Below, piece after piece: positions 33,192-41,390 of a stretch of 59,419 nt of DNA. Position 1 is the first letter of the stretch. Each line of letters begins with the position of its first letter. The DNA is from Elusimicrobia bacterium RIFOXYA12_FULL_51_18 (GTDB lineage: Bacteria > Elusimicrobiota > Elusimicrobia > Elusimicrobiales > UBA9959), in the NCBI GenBank assembly GCA_001800245.1, contig MGVA01000051.1:1-59419 (forward strand), in the 5' to 3' direction. Under the pieces are notes generated by a model. That model was not told the origin of the DNA. It made no database searches and saw only the letters and a program-made list of their open reading frames with translations. The position numbers and the translations under genes are program-made.

Positions 33192-33201
33192 AGCGCCTTG
33201 A
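32071..33201 (+). pseudogene. IS30 family transposase, frameshifted and interrupted
   Basis: N-terminal helix-turn-helix part: MAYTHLTKEERDRLAILRSR and LREIADKLDRNIGTLSRELKR. One base is missing near 32238, after which the correct frame (AEKREIEAHKSKRLK...GGWSPEIVSGKL) continues to the first catalytic Asp in PGHWETDQM. A 163-bp element interrupts it at 32654-32816. The DDE domain resumes: TYDNGSENVEH (second Asp) and WEKGTVENTNGLIRR (Glu), with the IS30 ending RPRKCLGFRTPAEVF. Removing the element plus one 6-bp duplication restores the frame exactly. The stop lies just outside the IS end. Confidence 0.9.
32654..32816. mobile_element. 163-bp MITE inserted in the IS30 transposase
   Basis: Terminal inverted repeats of 18 bp (AGTCTGCTGAAAAACCCT at the left; 17 of 18 match at the right), flanked by the 6-bp target duplication ACTAAC (32648-32653 and 32817-32822). 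Its core (about 32692-32780) is nearly identical to the core of the element at 44583-44749. Confidence 0.88.
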
Positions 33202-33305
33202 ATGTGCCTCCCCGGGCACAAGCACCTCCGGCGGCCCGAATTTTATACAGATGACAGCTTTCATATATCTCCTTCGAATTTATTCCAACCCGGGCGGCCC
33301 GTGGC

Positions 33306-34019
33306 CTACAACTTACAATACAGCCGGCCCGGAATGAGTTTAAGCAGCCAGGCTATCAGGCGCCAGCGTTTTGTGACATAGGCGTGGCTTTTTTTCTTTT
33401 CGATGGCGCTGAAGATCTGCCTGGCGGCTTTTCGCGCCGGGGCCACCCAGAACAGCCCCTCGCCCTGCGCCATAGCCGTATCGACGAAGCCCGGTTGTAT
33501 GTCGGTAACCGTGATGGGAAGTTTCAGCTTACCGGCCTTCTGCCTGAGGCCTTCCAGATAATTAGAGGCAAAAGCCTTGGAAGCGTTATACGCCGGAGCT
33601 TCTCCGCCGCCCCTGATGGCCGCGATGGAAGATATCCCCACAAGATGGCCTGAACCCCTGCCCCTGAAATACTCAAAAGCCACATTCGCCATGGCGGCGA
33701 ACCCGGAGACATTCACATCTATAGTCTCCTTTTCCTTTCCCCACTCCAGCCCGGGATTGATGAAACCCGTCCCGGAGCTGACAATAACCACATCCGCGCC
33801 GCCCATTTCAGCGATAAGTTCTTTCAACTGGTCCATGGCTGAAGGATCGGCCACGTCGATGCGCTTCACATAAGATCTGCCCTGTAGCTCTTTTTGAAGC
33901 CCCTTCAACAACTCCACCCGCCGCCCGGCTAGCCCCACAGCGTAGCCCTTGGCGTACATCCGCCTGGCCAGCTCCAGCCCTATCCCCGAAGAAGCCCCGA
34001 TTATTATCGCCTTCCTCAT
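33306..34019 (-). CDS. short-chain dehydrogenase/reductase
   Basis: A 237-residue NAD(P)-dependent oxidoreductase of the classical SDR type. The nucleotide motif GASSGIG is at residues 8-14, the SSG(T)G-type strand end at DVVIVSSGTG, catalytic Ser in VGISSIAA and the YxxxK pair in YNASK. PGFVDTAMA closes the active site. The last 25 residues are basic and hydrophobic (WRLIAWLLKLIPGRLYCKL), suggesting membrane attachment, as in DltE-like lipid-linked SDRs. Substrate unknown. It lies between a GNAT pseudogene and a disrupted dehydrogenase. Confidence 0.93.
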   Translation of the reverse strand: MRKAIIIGASSGIGLELARRMYAKGYAVGLAGRRVELLKGLQKELQGRSYVKRIDVADPSAMDQLKELIAEMGGADVVIVSSGTGFINPGLEWGKEKETIDVNVSGFAAMANVAFEYFRGRGSGHLVGISSIAAIRGGGEAPAYNASKAFASNYLEGLRQKAGKLKLPITVTDIQPGFVDTAMAQGEGLFWVAPARKAARQIFSAIEKKKSHAYVTKRWRLIAWLLKLIPGRLYCKL

Positions 34020-34039
34020 CCCACAATTCTACAAAATAA

Positions 34040-34063
34040 AACCGCCGGGCTCCCCCGGCGGTT
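34040..34063 (-). terminator. terminator hairpin upstream of the SDR gene
   Basis: AACCGCCGGG pairs with CCCGGCGGTT (34040-34049 with 34054-34063); on the minus strand TTTTATTTT follows. It would end transcripts from the GNAT remnant. Confidence 0.7.
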
Positions 34064-34128
34064 CTGCAATTAGGAATCAGCGTCCCCTATCTCCCCCAGC
34101 CTTTGCCCTTGGGAAGGTGCTAGAATTT

Positions 34129-34158
34129 GGGGCAAAAAGTGCCTGTCACCTTTTCCCC
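34129..34158. repeat. REP-like imperfect palindrome
   Basis: GGGGCAAAAAG...CTTTTCCCC-like symmetry around TGCCTGTCACC. It overlaps the 3' end of the GNAT remnant. Similar palindromes accompany REP-associated transposases, but no such gene is here. Confidence 0.35.
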
Positions 34159-34450
34159 AAAAACAGAACCTCCGGTTCCCCCCGCGACATCGGCATGTAG
34201 ATCACGTCGTCCACCCATTCCTTGCCGGTCCAGAAACTCTTTTTAAAATGCGCTTCCTTACGCATACCGAGGCGCCGCATTACAGCCAGCGAAGCTTTAT
34301 TGCGCGGCGCTGCACGCTACACGGTGCAGTTTCAACTTGGCAAACAGCCAGGCCAGCACGGCCCTGGCGCCCTCCGTGGCATAACCCCGCCCCTGGTAGC
34401 GCGGCGCCAGGGTATAGCCCAGTTCCGCCTGCCTGCCGTCCGTAAAATGC
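34146..34450 (-). pseudogene. GNAT acetyltransferase (RimJ/RimL-like) remnant
   Basis: The minus strand encodes [20 protein letters not shown] and [17 protein letters not shown], the acetyl-CoA-binding motif A region of RimL-type N-acetyltransferases. After CSA a shift of frame is required to continue [20 protein letters not shown] and WTGKEWVDDVIYMPM, the normal family ending. The N-terminal half is missing upstream of about 34450. Both the truncation and the frameshift mark it as dead. In 34451-34675 I see no gene. Confidence 0.7.
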
Positions 34451-34675
34451 ACAATGAAAAAGAATGATCACAGCAGCGTCAAGAAGTGTATCGCAATATC
34501 GGTCATATTGCTGGGGTTACAGAATCACATATTCAACGTCGGGCATGATGCCGAAGATGAGGATTTTAGACCGGGTACGAAAAGACCAGGGAAAGGGAAT
34601 ACTGTCGGATGATAAATCAGGCACAAAATTATTCCCGGTTTTTATTGGCAAAAGCACGGGCAATTACAATTCCGG

Positions 34676-35995
34676 CTAAGGTCGGAGAGGTGGTTTTCCG
34701 GATAGAAAGCACGGCATATTAAACCGAGCGCGGGCAGCCCATAGTGCCGACGGCAGCGCGGCCAGGTAAGCCGCCAATAACGACAGAGCCGGCACAGCCG
34801 TAATACTGCGCCGAAAGATCCCTATCTCTACCAGACAGTTCCCCATAAGCAGGCAGAGAAAATACAAAGCGATAGCCGGCGCCCCTCTGCCCGGAGAAAA
34901 CATGGAAGCGGCTAACCCGGCCGCCGCAAGTACCGGCAGGTTGCCCAGCAGGAATTTTAACATCGCGCTGGTTTTCCCCTCCTCCACATACACCAGTCCT
35001 TCGAGGAATCCGGCGAAGTTGGCCCGGGTGGCCAACAGGTATCCCAGCGGGTTCGACAGAAAAGTCTCCACCCCCAGCCGGTGGCCCTCTACCAGCGCGT
35101 TTTCAATATGTATCTCCAGCATTCGCCTGTATACCGCCTCGTTTATTACGTTTCTGTGCGAGCCGCCTTTTTCTTCAAGAATCTCGGCGTAGATCTTCTT
35201 AAGCTCGCTTTGATCGGACGAAGACCAGTTGATAAACGGGCCCGAAGTCTGCAGCGATGTCACGGCGCCCATGGGACTCAGAGTGAACAGGCCGAACATA
35301 AACCAGTTCCGAAACATCCATAACACCAGCGGCACTAAACAAACCGCCAAAAACCGCCGTAGCGCACGCCAACCGTCCGGCACGCCAGGCAAAAACGGCA
35401 GCGGAGCCAGCATGCAGGCAGCCATCTCGGGGCGGCAAAGCCCGGCCGCGCTTAAGGCCAACCCGGCCGCCGGACCCCACTTGAGCGCCGCGCCCGGACG
35501 ATGAAGGGCCTTTACCACGAACAACGCGGATAGCGATAGCAGGAAAATCCCCAGGGTCTCGCTTTCTATCAGTCCCTCGTAATAGGTCAAATTGGGATTA
35601 AGCCCTATTAGAAGTCCCGCAGCTGCGGCCGCAACCGGACTGCCCCACATGGTGATAGCGGCCAGCATGGCTGCCAGAGCCGTACCCAGGCCCAGCGTGT
35701 GTTGCGCCAGCGTTACCGCACGCGCGTTTTCTCCGGCCACGGCAAAAACGGCCGCCAGAAACGCCGGGTAGACTGGCGGGCGGCGAAAAGTTTCTCCTCC
35801 GGAGTATGATTCCCCGCGCAGCAGTTCCGAAGCAGGTTGGACATAAGTCTGCGCACGCCCATCGAACGAAGGTAGGGAATCGCGCCAGGCACCGACCTTA
35901 AACATCAGCGCTGGAATCAGCGCCAGCAAATACCACCTTGTGTTCAGAATACTTCTGAAAAAAGACGGTGCAGACTTCCTTGTTTGTTGTTGCAT
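34676..35995 (-). CDS. GT-C type membrane glycosyltransferase (GT39/ArnT-like)
   Basis: A 439-residue protein with about ten to eleven membrane segments. The first extracytoplasmic loop carries DSLPSFDGRAQTYVQPASEL, equivalent to the acidic loop of ArnT/PMT-type transferases, and RRPPVYPAFLAAVFAVAG plus IGLNPNLTYYEGLIESETLG are typical of the PMT_2 superfamily. Such enzymes transfer a sugar from a polyprenyl-phosphate donor to lipid or protein on the periplasmic side. Acceptor and sugar cannot be deduced. It has no obvious operon partner; 35996-36191 downstream of the metallophosphoesterase contains no supported gene. Confidence 0.8.
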   Translation of the reverse strand: MQQQTRKSAPSFFRSILNTRWYLLALIPALMFKVGAWRDSLPSFDGRAQTYVQPASELLRGESYSGGETFRRPPVYPAFLAAVFAVAGENARAVTLAQHTLGLGTALAAMLAAITMWGSPVAAAAAGLLIGLNPNLTYYEGLIESETLGIFLLSLSALFVVKALHRPGAALKWGPAAGLALSAAGLCRPEMAACMLAPLPFLPGVPDGWRALRRFLAVCLVPLVLWMFRNWFMFGLFTLSPMGAVTSLQTSGPFINWSSSDQSELKKIYAEILEEKGGSHRNVINEAVYRRMLEIHIENALVEGHRLGVETFLSNPLGYLLATRANFAGFLEGLVYVEEGKTSAMLKFLLGNLPVLAAAGLAASMFSPGRGAPAIALYFLCLLMGNCLVEIGIFRRSITAVPALSLLAAYLAALPSALWAARARFNMPCFLSGKPPLRP

Positions 35996-36191
35996 TTAGC
36001 TGGGGATCTTCTCCGAAAATCAGACCATGCCTAAGTATATTTTTTGCGGGAATAACGGCCTGTTATATCTTGGTGAATGTCAGAGAAAACCGCCATGCAA
36101 GATACCAGATTGCGCTATCCCACAGAATCAGTGCGTCATAATCCGGCCGGAAAAAGAGAAAATATAGCGGGTAGATAACAACTGCCGGATA

Positions 36192-37364
36192 TTACTTGCT
36201 TATCTCAAGCGTGTCTATGACCTTGCCGTCCTTGTCATAAACGGTCATTTTAAGATCGGAATTCTGCACTTCGATATAGGCGAAGTGATAAACCGGTATA
36301 AACTTGTCTGACCAATCGGCATTAGTACGCTGAAAGTAAAGGGGGCTGCCCCCCCCGGCCAGCGTAACGTATATAATTCCCTCAGCCTCGTCCACCAGTC
36401 CACCCTTTATCGGCTTTGTGCGTTCATAGTCGTGATCATGGCCCTGAAAGACCAGATCGACTTTGTGTTTCTCGAAGAGGGGGGCCAGAACGGCTTTCTG
36501 CGCCTCTATCCCCCCGCGCGCGCCGGTGGAATAAAGGGGTTCATGCATCACCACGAACTTCCAGGTTTTTCCGCTCTTGGCAAGATAATGTTCCAGCCAT
36601 TTGTACTGTTTGGAATCCTTTCCCAGCGGCTGCGCCCATTTGGCGCCATAAAAATAATTCGTATCCAGAACAAAGAATCGCGCGTTCCCTTCGTCGAAGA
36701 AATAATAAGAGGGCGGCAAGCCGGTATAAGGCATGGTATGGAACCTGCTGTAATTCTCCCGCAGGAAGCGGCGGCCTTCATTCTTGTTATATTGCTTTCC
36801 ATAGTCATGGTTGCCCAATGCCAAAAAGACAGGGTATCTGGCAATCATCTTTTTATAGGGAATAAAGTACTGTTCGTCGGCGGCCGCATCCAGGCCGGTA
36901 TCCGTAATATCGCCGGTGTGGATGGCGAAATCCGGCTCAAATTTCTCCATCTGCCGGGCCAGGTCGAATTGCTCTTCGGACCCGGAACCTGAATCCCCGA
37001 AAGCCAGGAAATTAAAATACGGCTTATCCGGCCCGCGGAAAGTTTTAAAAGTGCTTTCTGCCGCCTTGTACACTCCACTGCTTACGGCGTCAGGCAGGTA
37101 AATCCTGTAGCAATGCGTCGTATCTCCGAGAAGCCCGAAAAGCGTTATCTTATGTTCGTTTACCTCCGGCGAAAGGGTCATAAAACGCTCACAATCCGGA
37201 TAGGCGCCGTAAGAAAGCCAGGCGACAGTGGAAACGTCCGTGCGGAACCGGACCGTAGCCGTCTCAAGACCCACGTTCTCCACATATGGGCCGCGGACCA
37301 GCGTCGCGGCAACCGCCGACGAACACAACCCGGCAAGCACCGAGATAAGCAGAACTTTCTTCAT
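36192..37364 (-). CDS. exported metallophosphoesterase (purple acid phosphatase-like)
   Basis: A 390-residue secreted phosphoesterase. ATG 37364 follows AGGGATTGGCC and opens a signal peptide (MKKVLLISVLAGLCSSAVAA). An N-terminal fibronectin-like domain (about 22-105: RGPYVENVGLETATVRFRT) precedes the calcineurin-like core with the five metal/catalytic motifs: FGDSG, HTGDITD, LGNHDYG, VVMHEPLYS and GHDHDYERT. This is the arrangement of purple acid phosphatase relatives. It follows adenine deaminase by 30 bp, so the two may be co-transcribed. A role in phosphate release is likely but the substrate is unknown. Confidence 0.9.
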   Translation of the reverse strand: MKKVLLISVLAGLCSSAVAATLVRGPYVENVGLETATVRFRTDVSTVAWLSYGAYPDCERFMTLSPEVNEHKITLFGLLGDTTHCYRIYLPDAVSSGVYKAAESTFKTFRGPDKPYFNFLAFGDSGSGSEEQFDLARQMEKFEPDFAIHTGDITDTGLDAAADEQYFIPYKKMIARYPVFLALGNHDYGKQYNKNEGRRFLRENYSRFHTMPYTGLPPSYYFFDEGNARFFVLDTNYFYGAKWAQPLGKDSKQYKWLEHYLAKSGKTWKFVVMHEPLYSTGARGGIEAQKAVLAPLFEKHKVDLVFQGHDHDYERTKPIKGGLVDEAEGIIYVTLAGGGSPLYFQRTNADWSDKFIPVYHFAYIEVQNSDLKMTVYDKDGKVIDTLEISK

Positions 37365-37394
37365 GGCCAATCCCTATGAGAGCGCCGCGGCAAA

Positions 37395-39146
37395 CTATAT
37401 ACGCGGCGACGGTTTATTTACAAATAGAGGCGTCACTTTGAATTTTATAGCGTCTATCAGGCCGCGGTCGGTGATCCGTATTTCGGGAATGGGCGGCAGC
37501 GTAAGAAAGGACATAGCCATGAAAGGGTCGTCTATCTTTGACCCCAGCATCCTGGCTATTTCATTGAGTCTTTTTTGCTTCTCCCGGACGAATTCAGCGC
37601 TCCTGTCGGACATAAGGCCGGCAACGGGGAGCGGCAAAGCCTCAAGGATCTGCCCGTTGAGGGCGGCGACTATACCCCCCTGCATCTTCACCACCTGGAC
37701 CGCCGCCGCGTACATATCGCCGTCATGAGTGCCGATAACCACTATATTATGGGAATCGTGCGAGACCGAAGAAGCGATGGCGCCTTTTTTCAATCCGAAG
37801 CCTTTGACCAGGCCCAGAGCCACGCGGCCGGAGGCCATATGCCGTTCGATCACGGCTATCTTCAGAATATCTTTTTCCGTATCGGAAGAGACGTAGCCTC
37901 CGTCCTGTTTCACCGGCTCCACGCTGGCTTTCGTGACGATCTGGTTGGGAATAATGTTTATAACGTTGGCGTATTTTCCCCCCGCCTTAAGGGCGAAATC
38001 TTCGTGTTCTATCCATCTGACATTTATCGTGCCTCTGGCCTTGCCCTCATATTCGCTGATAACGCGCGGCTCGATAACGCCGTTACGTGCGACCAGTTTA
38101 CCGTCCTTAAACACTTTTGAGATCTTAAGTTTCTTCAGATCATCGAAGACTACCAGGTCGGCGTGATAACCGGGAACGATGGCGCCCAGGTTCTTAATGC
38201 CGAAATATTCCGCGGTGTTTATGGTGGCCATCTGAATAGCCCTTATAGGCTCCACGCCCAGTTGTATGGCGGTGCGCACCAGATAATCTATATGGCCCTG
38301 GCGGAAGATATCCTCAAGGTGCCTGTCATCGGTCACGAACACGAACTTTCTGGAATTTTCCGAATTGACCAGCGGCAGAAGGCCTTTGAGATTTTTGGCG
38401 GCCGTGCCTTCCCGTATCATAATATACATCCCGGCGCGGAGCTTCTCCCTGGCCTCTTCGACATTCGTGCATTCGTGATCCGAACGAATGCCGGCCGAAA
38501 CATAAGCGAAAAGTTTTTTACCGTTGAGCATGGGCGCGTGTCCGTCCACCACCTTGTTTTTGGCGATGGCGATCTTCATCAGCACTTCCTCATCCTGATA
38601 GATAACACCCGGATAATTCATCATCTCGCCTATACCGAGCACCCGTTCGTCGTTTAAAAGGAGCTCGAGGTCGTGCGCGGTCAGTTCCGCGCCGGCGGTC
38701 TCAAGCCTGGTTGCCGGTACGCAGGAGGGAAGCATAACATAGACGCCAAGAACGCTATTGACGCTGGAAGCCAGCATGTATTTTATACCGTCGAGCCCCA
38801 GCACGTTGGCTATCTCATGCGGATCTATGACGGCGGAAGTGGTGCCGTGGGGAAGGACCACTTTCGCAAATTCGGGGATCTTTACCATTGAGCTTTCTAT
38901 GTGGACGTGGCCGTCTATAAAACCGGGTGACAGGTAAGCGCCTTTGAGGTCTATGGTCTGCTTGGCGGCATAAAGACCGAAGCCGACTATCTTACCCTTG
39001 TGAACGGCCACATGCGTCTTATGAATGTCGCCCGAAAAAGTGTTGATGACCCGGGCATTCTTAAGGAGAAGATCCACTTTCTTGCCGCCGCCGGCGATTT
39101 CTATCTTGTCCTTTATATTCTGGAGATTTGTTTTTGTGTCGGTCAT
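37395..39146 (-). CDS. ade: adenine deaminase
   Basis: A 583-residue enzyme converting adenine to hypoxanthine and ammonia in purine salvage. Amidohydrolase metal motifs are intact: GFIDGHVHIESSM (about residue 74-86), IDPHEIANVLG, VDGHAPML, RSDHECTN and FVTDDR. The C-terminal ADE-specific domain follows (GKYANVINIIPNQIVT, SSVSHDSHNIVVIGT). Length is typical for bacterial Ade. No signal peptide. Gene order suggests an operon with the metallophosphoesterase, perhaps linking extracellular nucleotide breakdown with purine salvage. Confidence 0.96.
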   Translation of the reverse strand: MTDTKTNLQNIKDKIEIAGGGKKVDLLLKNARVINTFSGDIHKTHVAVHKGKIVGFGLYAAKQTIDLKGAYLSPGFIDGHVHIESSMVKIPEFAKVVLPHGTTSAVIDPHEIANVLGLDGIKYMLASSVNSVLGVYVMLPSCVPATRLETAGAELTAHDLELLLNDERVLGIGEMMNYPGVIYQDEEVLMKIAIAKNKVVDGHAPMLNGKKLFAYVSAGIRSDHECTNVEEAREKLRAGMYIMIREGTAAKNLKGLLPLVNSENSRKFVFVTDDRHLEDIFRQGHIDYLVRTAIQLGVEPIRAIQMATINTAEYFGIKNLGAIVPGYHADLVVFDDLKKLKISKVFKDGKLVARNGVIEPRVISEYEGKARGTINVRWIEHEDFALKAGGKYANVINIIPNQIVTKASVEPVKQDGGYVSSDTEKDILKIAVIERHMASGRVALGLVKGFGLKKGAIASSVSHDSHNIVVIGTHDGDMYAAAVQVVKMQGGIVAALNGQILEALPLPVAGLMSDRSAEFVREKQKRLNEIARMLGSKIDDPFMAMSFLTLPPIPEIRITDRGLIDAIKFKVTPLFVNKPSPRI

Positions 39147-39247
39147 AAGGGCTCCTCGCTATATAGTCCGGCTTTTAAAGATTTTACTTTTTATGGAGTG
39201 TTCCGACAAATGGAATAGCAGCCCCGTAGCGGCCCGGGGTTGAAAAT

Positions 39248-40039
39248 TTGGATAATATCGTTATCATGGAATTCTTCCACAGCCACGCGGACCTTACCAT
39301 ACTGGTTTTCTTCGTTTTCCTGGCGGGCGTGGTAGATTCCATGGCCGGCGGCGGGGGTCTCATTACCCTGCCGGCCTACATCCAATACGGACTTCCCATA
39401 AACCGGCTGCTGGGGACGAACAAACTTTCCTCAAGCCTCGGCACTTCCGTAGCGGTCCTTAAATTTCTCAGGGAGCTGGATTTCAGGAAGGAATTTCTTT
39501 TCATCCTTATTTTTTTAGCGGCCCTCGGCTCTTTCCTGGGCGCCAGAACCGTCTCCCTGGTTCCGCCGGCCATGCTCCGCTACCTGCTTATAATCGCCTT
39601 GCCGCCGGTTGTTTTTTTCATCATCTCAAGACACCGTTTCGGCCTGTCGGACCACAGCGAAAACCTGGGAGAAGCCGCGCTTCTTGCGCGCGGCGGAGTG
39701 ATCGCCGCGGCCATCGGTTTTTACGACGGGATGCTCGGACCCGGAACCGGAACTTTTCTCGCGGTGGCGCTTACCCGGTTCTGCGGTTACGACCTGCTGA
39801 AAGCCACGGCCCTGAGCAAGCTTTTAAATCTCGCCTCCAACATCTCGGCTCTGGTCACTTTTCTGATCCTGGGATCGGTGGATATAAAGCTGGGATTGGC
39901 AATGGGCGTTGCGGGAATGGCCGGCAACTATCTGGGGGCGCGCTTCGCGCTTAAAAGAGGCGCATGGATCATACGACCTATGCTTTTTATAACAGCCAAC
40001 GCGCTGTTGATCAAGATCATCTTCGGCATGCTAAACTAG
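39248..40039 (+). CDS. TSUP family (TauE/SafE) anion permease
   Basis: A 257-263 residue inner-membrane protein with about seven to eight helices. The family signature is duplicated: LAGVVDSMAGGGGLITLPAY near the N-terminus and GVIAAAIGFYDGMLGPGTGT in the middle. Members move sulfite, sulfonates or other organic anions. The start is ambiguous: TTG 39248 or ATG 39266; neither has a strong ribosome site. The 3' end overlaps the convergent PgeF-like gene by 9 bp. No sulfur genes lie nearby, so the substrate is open. Confidence 0.9.
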   Translation: MDNIVIMEFFHSHADLTILVFFVFLAGVVDSMAGGGGLITLPAYIQYGLPINRLLGTNKLSSSLGTSVAVLKFLRELDFRKEFLFILIFLAALGSFLGARTVSLVPPAMLRYLLIIALPPVVFFIISRHRFGLSDHSENLGEAALLARGGVIAAAIGFYDGMLGPGTGTFLAVALTRFCGYDLLKATALSKLLNLASNISALVTFLILGSVDIKLGLAMGVAGMAGNYLGARFALKRGAWIIRPMLFITANALLIKIIFGMLN

Positions 40040-40831
40040 TGAGGAAATCAGTCCGAAACGGCCGGCATGTTCGCCGTCCCGGCGCCAGGAATAAAACAGT
40101 TCCTTGTCGGAGTAGGTGCACATGTGCGCAAATTCATAATTCTTCACGCCCAGCGCGGCCAACTGATATTTCAACAGATCTTTGAGGCTAAAGTGGTGCC
40201 GGCCGGCCTTTACCAGCAGACATTTTCGGACGACGTCTTCCGGATAGAACGTTTTTAATTTCTCTATCAGGTCGTCTTTGACGGGATAATTCTCCGCCGA
40301 TATCATGGGTGAAACCCCGGCCAGCAGGTCCGCCGGCGAGGTTCCGAACCGCAGCCGCATCACCGCAACCACCTGACTGTAAATATTCAGCAGAGCCCCG
40401 CGCCAGCCGCTGTGGGTTACCGCCAGGACGGAACGGACGGGATCGTAAAAAACGGTCAGCGCGCAATCCGCGGAAAGGGCCAGCAGCGGCACGCCCTTAA
40501 GATTCGTCACCAGCGCATCGGTCCCATGCGGCGCCGGGGGCGTTATCCCCTGGAATTCAAAGCCGGTACCGATCACCCCAACATTGGCTGTGTGTGCCTG
40601 GCGCATCCGCACCGTTTTTCCAAACGGAACGTCCATGGCGCCGCATAAACGGCGAAGATTCTCCAGGACGTTTTCAGGGAGGTCTTTGGTTCCGAAGCCC
40701 AAATTAAGCGAAGCATACGGCGCGGGACTTATGCCTCCGTAGCGCGTTGAAACCGCGTGTATAAGACCGGGCTCCCCGCTCAGAGTCTCGAACCTGAGCA
40801 GTTTTAACCCGCCTTTCTCTTCCGCTATCAT
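40031..40831 (-). CDS. pgeF: PgeF/LACC1-type multicopper-like oxidoreductase (DUF152, YfiH family)
   Basis: A 266-residue cytoplasmic protein of the family called polyphenol oxidase, peptidoglycan editing factor or purine nucleoside phosphorylase LACC1. Family motifs: VSTRYGGISPAPYASLNLG, RMRQAHTANV, LALSADCALTV, VTHSGWRGAL and the late His/Cys (YEFAHMCTYSDKELFYSWRRDG). The metal-binding His and Cys are all present. Purine nucleoside phosphorolysis and correction of misincorporated serine in peptidoglycan precursors are both described; which applies here is unknown. Confidence 0.93.
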   Translation of the reverse strand: MIAEEKGGLKLLRFETLSGEPGLIHAVSTRYGGISPAPYASLNLGFGTKDLPENVLENLRRLCGAMDVPFGKTVRMRQAHTANVGVIGTGFEFQGITPPAPHGTDALVTNLKGVPLLALSADCALTVFYDPVRSVLAVTHSGWRGALLNIYSQVVAVMRLRFGTSPADLLAGVSPMISAENYPVKDDLIEKLKTFYPEDVVRKCLLVKAGRHHFSLKDLLKYQLAALGVKNYEFAHMCTYSDKELFYSWRRDGEHAGRFGLISSLV

Positions 40832-40970
40832 ATTTTATCCCTGGAAGCCATCCCTAAAAACTGCATGGATATTTCCCCCTCATTATCAGCGATAAAACCG
40901 GCATTTAGACATAGTCTGCAAATCAATTTGACCTTACGGTTCTTATTAGATACCATAATTTTTGCCGACC

Positions 40971-41390
40971 ATGCCTACTTTTCGTTTCTTAAAAAAGTCC
41001 GATCCGGAAACTCTCAAGGGAATTATATCACTTTACTCCCGGCAAGGCTGGTGGGATAAAAACGACAAGCCCACCCTTGCCGCCAAGATAATACGTAACA
41101 GCCACTGCTTCCTTGTGGTACTTGATAAAGGCCGCCCGGTAGGTATGGGGCGCGCGATAAGCGACGCGATAAGCGACGCGTATATACAGGATGTAATGGT
41201 TTTGAGCGAATACCGTGGCCGGGGGCTGGGCTCCAAAATAGTCCTCAAGCTTAAAAACCGCCTCAAGGCGGACGGTATCCGCTGGATAGGCCTCATAGCG
41301 CAGGATAACTCCTCCCCCTTCTATGCAAAGCTGGGTTTCAGGCCGATCAGCGCCTCCCGCCCGATGATGCTGAAAGGTAATCATGTTTAA
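40971..41390 (+). CDS. GNAT family N-acetyltransferase
   Basis: A 139-residue acetyltransferase; ATG 40971 preferred. The acetyl-CoA motif is VLSEYRGRGLGSKIVLKLKN (Q/RxxGxG/A type), followed by GLIAQDNSSPFYAKLGF. A 12-bp exact tandem duplication (about 41157-41180) gives the protein ISDAISDA just before the beta4 strand, perhaps a recent duplication. No ribosome site is seen; a CATAAT box lies 11 nt before the ATG (40954-40959), so the message may be leaderless. It overlaps the DUF2156 gene by 8 nt. Confidence 0.88.
   Translation: MPTFRFLKKSDPETLKGIISLYSRQGWWDKNDKPTLAAKIIRNSHCFLVVLDKGRPVGMGRAISDAISDAYIQDVMVLSEYRGRGLGSKIVLKLKNRLKADGIRWIGLIAQDNSSPFYAKLGFRPISASRPMMLKGNHV

Larger units (their letters stand above)
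31640..33264 (-). pseudogene. MDR/quinone-oxidoreductase-type alcohol dehydrogenase, split by IS30 and truncated
   Basis: The gene starts at ATG 33264 behind AAGGAG (MKAVICIKFGPPEVL), is interrupted by the IS30 element, and resumes as [57 protein letters not shown] and YAEYLRIPEKG, the GroES-like domain of zinc-free medium-chain dehydrogenases. It stops resembling the family at MSYEEAA (about 31640), so the NAD(P)-binding half is lost. About 15 codons between the two parts do not match the family, hinting at an older insertion. It follows the SDR gene by about 40 bp and probably formed an operon with it. Confidence 0.75.

Noticed and set aside
34454-34612. 52-codon plus-strand frame with one hydrophobic stretch
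   Set aside because: No ribosome site or promoter, and it lies in a decayed stretch upstream of a pseudogene.
41157-41180. 12-bp tandem duplication in the GNAT gene considered as a phase-variable repeat
   Set aside because: Only two copies and a length divisible by three, so it cannot switch the frame; noted as a minor duplication.
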